Below are positions 59,033-64,000 of a stretch of 64,000 nucleotides of DNA, in pieces. The notes below the pieces were generated by a model. That model saw only the letters and a program-made list of their open reading frames with translations, did not search any database and was not told the DNA's origin. Positions within the stretch are counted from its first letter, which is position 1; every line of letters starts with the position of its first letter. The position numbers and the translations under genes are program-made. The stretch spans positions 33,096,644 through 33,160,643 of the forward strand of contig CM068831.1 in NCBI GenBank assembly GCA_028554795.2, written 5' to 3'. This DNA comes from Sinohyriopsis cumingii (lineage: Eukaryota; Mollusca; Bivalvia; Unionida; Unionidae).

Positions 59033-60300
59033 CGACTCAACTATCAGTTCTAGACAGTGAGCCTCCTTAGTCCAAAAGTTACAAGTTTTTATCTCTCTAT
59101 TGCACCTTCTTGTTTGTTAACTGGAAAGAGATATACTCTACAAGTTTAGATTCCCAATCCAAGTTTTCCATTCTTTCCAATGCCAGTCCTAAATATATGT
59201 ACTTCCCTCCTATGGCACTAGACCTTATGGTTCACCCATTTTTGTAATTTAATACCGACTGTTGCTGTTGATCGATAAGTGGTCATCCACTGTATGTTTG
59301 CATGTTTTATTTTACAACTGATGTAATGTGCAACTGCCCTTAATACACTGCTCCCGCACTCTCAAATAGTGAAAACATTTTAAGAAATAAATAGCAATGA
59401 AAATAAGTTTTGTCAAGTTCATTATAATCATCATAAATACAATATACCCTATCAGTGCTCAAAGAAAAATTATTTTAAACACTGGCCCAGGGTTGGTGAC
59501 TTTAAAATATCACATGCCTGGCTCCAATTCCACAAGTCCCAACTCCAGTTTCCATATGCTGAAAATCGCCCTTATTTTTAAATATTAGTTTTCGCACATC
59601 ACTGCAATTGCTCTACTTCAAATATGAAAAGATAAAAAACAGAATTTTATTATAAACTAACTTGTGAGTTGATTCAGATCTCAAAGTATTTCCTGTAAAG
59701 CAATTTTATCCTCCAGGTCCCAAGGTCAGCCATTTTCTAACTGCTCTATCAATGTTCTCCATACTCATCGGATCAGCATTATGTTAATTACCATTTGAAG
59801 CATGTTTTGTTTTATAGTTTCTCTTGATACTTTTGATGTCATTCATAGGTACTTCTTAATATGTTTAATAAGTGTTGCATTCCACTAGTGTAAATGAGTG
59901 CAAGGGACAGCTCTGTTATTATTCATTAAACTATAACTTAAAAAACATCTTGAAGTTGAACAACACAGTAGCAATTAAACAAGACCAATAAAAAAAAATC
60001 AAAATACTTGCTCAAGTGTTTCTGGTGAAATCATTTTTAGGTATTCTTCCATTTTGTCTAACCTCCACTAAATGACAGATTTTCAATCAAAGACTCGTGA
60101 ACCACTATCTGATTCCTTTATTTATATCTCCAAAAAGCATCCTTCATTTGGTTTAAGCTCTACAGATTACAAACAATGAAGTAATCAATTAACATCTTTT
60201 TTGTATATGTGATACCCTTAATCTCATTACTTGGCCACACATCACTGCTCACTGGTCACAAGGACTCCTGAACAATTCAGGTACCCAATAGACTGGTTCT
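59033..60300. other. No gene recognised
   Basis: Unassigned sequence between two SINEs, presumably intron of the Ig gene. Confidence 0.45.
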
Positions 60301-60313
60301 GGCTGGTTTTTGT

Positions 60314-60560
60314 TTTTGTTGTTGTAGGGTTTAACGCCATTTTTCAGCACACGATAGGCTATACATGGCAGCCAGTATTAATGGTGGACGAAGAACCCGG
60401 GAAAACCCCGGAAAGAACCACTGACCCACGAGAAGCTACTGGCAAGCTTTCTCACATACCCAAATTAGCCGAATCCGAGACTCGCACCCACGCAGACAGA
60501 GGTGAGATGGCAGTGATCCGTAATGGAGAGCGCTTTAGACCACTCGGCCACTCAGGGCCC
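60314..60560 (-). mobile_element. SINE family 1, full-length
   Basis: TTG/GTT tail, AGGGTTTAACGCCATTTTTC core and a tRNA-like head at the right (AGACCACTCGGCCACTC). Exact 13-bp duplication GGCTGGTTTTTGT (60301-60313 and 60561-60573). Confidence 0.94.
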
Positions 60561-61074
60561 GGCTGGTTTTTGTAATGCACATATAAATACCCGAAATGGT
60601 AATCTGTAATACCTCTGGTAAAATCACATACATGTTAATGCCAAGGAAGCACTAATTAAATGTAACCTAGGCAATCTATTCCCCATTCACAAGTCATATG
60701 ATTTCGCTTTGCACACATATTTTACAGCTTTTGATAAATGTATATGCAGAAAATCTTCATAAATGTATGGTGCATGGGAATAAACAATAATTTAACTTTT
60801 AATCCTGAAAATAATATTTCATTAAATGAATAATCTTTAAAAAATCAAGTTTCACTGCTGATTGTGTTTGCATGAAATAAATGTTGCTACATTTTAACAA
60901 AAGGAATCTTGTTTTGTGGTGCAAAAAGCAGTGATGTAATAGACAACGTTTTGCATATACATGTGCTGAAACCTCAAGAAGGCATTTTTTTACGATCTTT
61001 CATAAACAGGATATCTTAAAAATAAAGGAAATTTATGCCAAAAAGCAAACAATTTTATTACAAAATGCTGTTTA

Positions 61075-61290
61075 TTTACAATTGATCACAATGTGATTAT
61101 AAAACAAGAATTCAGCAACTAAACAGTGCCCCTACCCCCACCTCTTCCACATCTTCTCGAGGTCTAACTGGAATGGCATCCCCATTTTCATTTTTTTTCA
61201 ATGTTTCCTCATTAACCCATGACGTTGCTTATAGTATGATCTGTTTTGAGAAACTGTTGTCAACAAGTTATCAAAGAAGAGGTGTATGTT
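61075..61290. repeat. Dispersed repeat E, copy 2
   Basis: Diverged match to 41255-41450 in the same orientation: GTGATTATAAAACAAG, CAGTGCCCCTACCCCCACC, GCTTATAGTATGATCTGTTT. Confidence 0.6.
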
Positions 61291-61376
61291 TAATTGACAG
61301 AACTGGTTTTTATTGTCAAACTTTTTAAAAGCTGCTTGTTGGACAAACAAAATATTTGCTTTTTGTACTGACTGTT

Positions 61377-61714
61377 CGCTGCTCCAGTGGCCTTGGGGTT
61401 AGAGCGTCTGCCTTGGATGTGGGAGGTCACAATTTCAATCACAGCTGAGTCATGCCAAAGATTTATAAAAATGGTACAACCGCTGCCTTGTTAGGCACTC
61501 AGCATTAAGAGGTTAGTGTTAGGACTGGTCGGCCTGGTGTCAGGACAATGTGACTGGGTGGGACATCATGCTACATGTCTACAGCATGATACCCCAGAGC
61601 TAAACATCACTATAAACTGCTACACTGCAGACAGCATAGCGATATGACTGAATTTTTTTTAAAGCTACGTTAAGCTACGTTAAAAATCCAAATTATACAC
61701 ACACACACACACAC
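61377..61714 (+). mobile_element. SINE family 2, full-length
   Basis: Head CTCCAGTGGCCTTGGGGTTA with degraded box B, the body common to the 6186 copy, then AGCTACGTTAAGCTACGTT and a (CA)n tail. Flanked by TTGTACTGACTGTT and TTGTACTGGCTGTT (61363-61376 and 61715-61728), 13 of 14 matching. Confidence 0.9.
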
Positions 61715-61752
61715 TTGTACTGGCTGTTTATGTGCTTTTCAACTTACAATCA

Positions 61753-61802
61753 TTAGTAATAATAATAATAACAATAATAATAATAAAAATAAAAATAATA
61801 AT
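61753..61802. repeat. (AAT)n-type microsatellite
   Basis: Imperfect AAT/AAC/AAAAT run just downstream of the SINE. Confidence 0.9.
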
Positions 61803-64000
61803 GCTTTATTTATAGAGGGTGACTCATTAGTCAAGGACTCTTCTCCCTTTATGTGTTGATGTCTGCCCCGTTTTTATGTTGTGCCGTATGATAAGTCAAT
61901 ACTTTGAATATTCATTCAGCAATGATACCTCTAAAAATATCATGCCAAGTAAAAAAAAATAATGACTACTGTATTCTAACAAATTAGTATCAAATATTAC
62001 AGGTTAAATTAGAATTTTACCAAAACACAATAAAAGCAATGTAATTTTGCCTAGCATATAATCACACCCTTCAAGATAAAGAACATACTGAGGGTAAATA
62101 TGTTTATTTCATGCTCAATATATTTTACAAAGTCCACCAGATAAATTAGGATTAGAGCACAACTTTACATTGATTTCAAAATGAAGATGACTTCTTGGAA
62201 CACAAGAATTGTATTTCAAGCTCTTTTTCTTCCTGCTCCACTTTCTTACAGCTCTACTGAAATCAACATCTTTGACAGATGTCACTTCTAGTTGTATAAG
62301 CATTAATCTGTTAATTAATTCTGAGCATACTCTGCTTCTTCTTGTTATCAAAATTGTTCTGTGCTTCTTTCTGAAGAGGCATATACAGAGCTAAGCTTAG
62401 TCAGCTTGAATATAACGTTGGGAAACTGATCTTTGTGACTGTTTTGTACAATTTTCCAGAGATCACAGATATTGTCTTTTGGATACATCTGCTCCAAAAT
62501 AGGATTTTTCATTAGTATAAACTTCCTTTGTTAAATCAGTAGATTACTGACTACTATGCCAATTTCTTATATATTCCATAATGCATTATAATGCTATTTA
62601 GTCCATCATTGCTTGGGCAAACAGAGGTATTAAAATAAATATCTTTACTCCTTTAAATTTCATTTTTTAACCTTATTTTATTCAATTTATCTTGACCCTC
62701 ATATGGAAATATGTATATGGTTTTGTAGCATATGATCTACAGAGCAAAACTGATTAATTAAAACAAATGAAAATTGCATTATACTTTTAAATTGTCTGTA
62801 TTTTAATTAGGCTCAGAATTCTGGCCTTTGTACTTGTAAGTTCGAAATGCCACTGAAAAGGTCATGCCGTCTATTTTGTGTCCATCCAGCAGGTACATCT
62901 TACTTGTATTTAACTCCATTTTGGACTCAAAATCAGTCACTGGTATCTCCATTAACACTTTCCCAGCTCCTATACATGCACTGAATATATAGTCTGATAT
63001 ACCTCATAACTTTAAAGATTATTGTCATCATCACTATCATCAGCAAGTATTTGCTGAACTAAATTGTAATGAACCACACCAGGAAGCAGACATTTTGGGT
63101 TTACTAGGAAACCCGTATTTTAAACAAGCATTTGTAAAACTTTCTTCATGAATGGCTTCAAACTACACCATAATGCTTAATCCTGGGCATGCTGTGCTAT
63201 CAAAGTTATTTTCACAACCATTAATGTCGTGCTTGAAGAGCCCAAATGTGGAACAGCTGCTATCCAAAAAACTGATGTCGCCATACGAACGTTAAATAAA
63301 AATTGCATACTTTGCCAAGCACATTTTCATAAGTGGGACTTTCAACGAATTTGCGGGAGTTCTCATGCTTCACCGTTCTCCAAGCACATGAATTCATACA
63401 AATTTTGTACGATTTGTGCAAGAGCTCACTCTGAAAACATCTCCACATAAGTACTTCATATATCTAATGACTTTCCCAGGAAGACTCTGTTGTTCTGCCA
63501 ATACTTCCTTTTTGTCATGCAGAAAATAAGCTACACTGATTTCTGATTGGTGGTTATTGTTTAGCCTGGACAGATCAAACAACAACCACAAATGAGAATT
63601 CAATGATACATATTTTACCCTGCAACAAACCGGTAGCATAGATTTAAAAAATGACCAAAGGATTCGAGATGCAATTCAAAAAAACTTTGCATAAACGTGG
63701 TTATTAAACTGATGAGTAAAGTACTTCATTATACACATGGAACACATTTGGAATGTATACTAAACATACTTCTGGGTTAAGATAATTAGCATGGAATGGG
63801 GAAGGGTGGCCAGATTATGAACCCTGTCATTTTGTGTTAACTTGTAGACAATGAATAGGTATTCTCAAATAGTCTTTTTCATTTTTATTAATAAACATGA
63901 GTCTCTGTGACTGCAAATACTGTTTCAGATGGATTATAATTTTACAAAATAACAAGGCAACAATAATTATTCATGACTGCAAAAGACTAAAATAAAATGC
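61803..64000. other. No gene recognised
   Basis: A plus-strand frame at 63229-63450 holds several Cys/His pairs (CILCQAHFH, FCTICARAH), but no known domain, splice support or composition change backs it. The missing 5' exons of the Ig gene were not found here. Confidence 0.45.

Noticed and set aside
60231..60575. 114-codon plus-strand open frame
   Set aside because: Lies across the antisense of a SINE; a similar peptide arises from other family 1 copies.
63229..63450. Cys/His-containing frame, possible zinc finger
   Set aside because: Spacing fits no family I know, the opposite strand is equally open, and no splice or start context supports it.

Overview
The window is animal nuclear DNA: AT-rich, almost without long open frames, with small exons flanked by GT/AG splice sites and a large load of SINEs, non-LTR retrotransposons and DNA-transposon remnants. 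tRNA-headed SINEs ending in a GGCGTTAAACCC-like core plus a CAA tail, the Jockey/CR1-like reverse transcriptases and the exon style suggest a marine lophotrochozoan, most likely a mollusc. That placement is an inference from style, not a species match.

The main host gene is on the minus strand and runs from about 56.8 kb down to 24.6 kb. Seven exons join with every reading frame and splice phase agreeing: an Ig-like domain (56849-56499), a second Ig-like domain (52856-52590), a Thr/Ser/Pro-rich stalk (42162-42043), a transmembrane helix (35601-35491), a 22-nt microexon (32982-32961), a juxtamembrane cytoplasmic exon (32300-32195) and a C-terminal exon with an ITIM-like tyrosine motif (24754-24602). 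The 5' part (signal peptide and probably more Ig domains) is not in the window and should lie beyond 64000. The protein looks like a type I membrane Ig-superfamily receptor or adhesion molecule with possible phosphatase-recruiting signalling. A second, unrelated host gene is represented only by a thrombospondin type-1 exon on the plus strand (1451-1615).

Layout. 0-8 kb: the TSP1 exon, SINE pieces, otherwise unassigned. 8.2-9.7 kb: decayed endonuclease part of a LINE. 12-13.9 kb: decayed reverse transcriptase of a LINE, split by a SINE with a 12-bp target duplication. 14-24.6 kb: a hAT-like MITE, a TTAA-flanked piggyBac-like candidate, otherwise unassigned. 24.6-56.8 kb: the Ig gene. Its last intron carries a nested transposon stack at 25.1-30.7 kb: a dispersed repeat was hit by a LINE that inserted with a 5' inversion, a palindrome-rich TIR element landed beside it, and a second TIR element with TTCATGAA arrays and a decayed gene landed inside that. 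Another intron holds an internally deleted Tigger/pogo element. 57-64 kb: a degenerate tandem repeat and full-length SINEs; no exon recognised.

The best candidates for something undescribed are the two nested TIR elements, whose ends are packed with self-complementary repeats (GCTTGCGCAAGC and TTCATGAA), and the ITIM-bearing Ig receptor.
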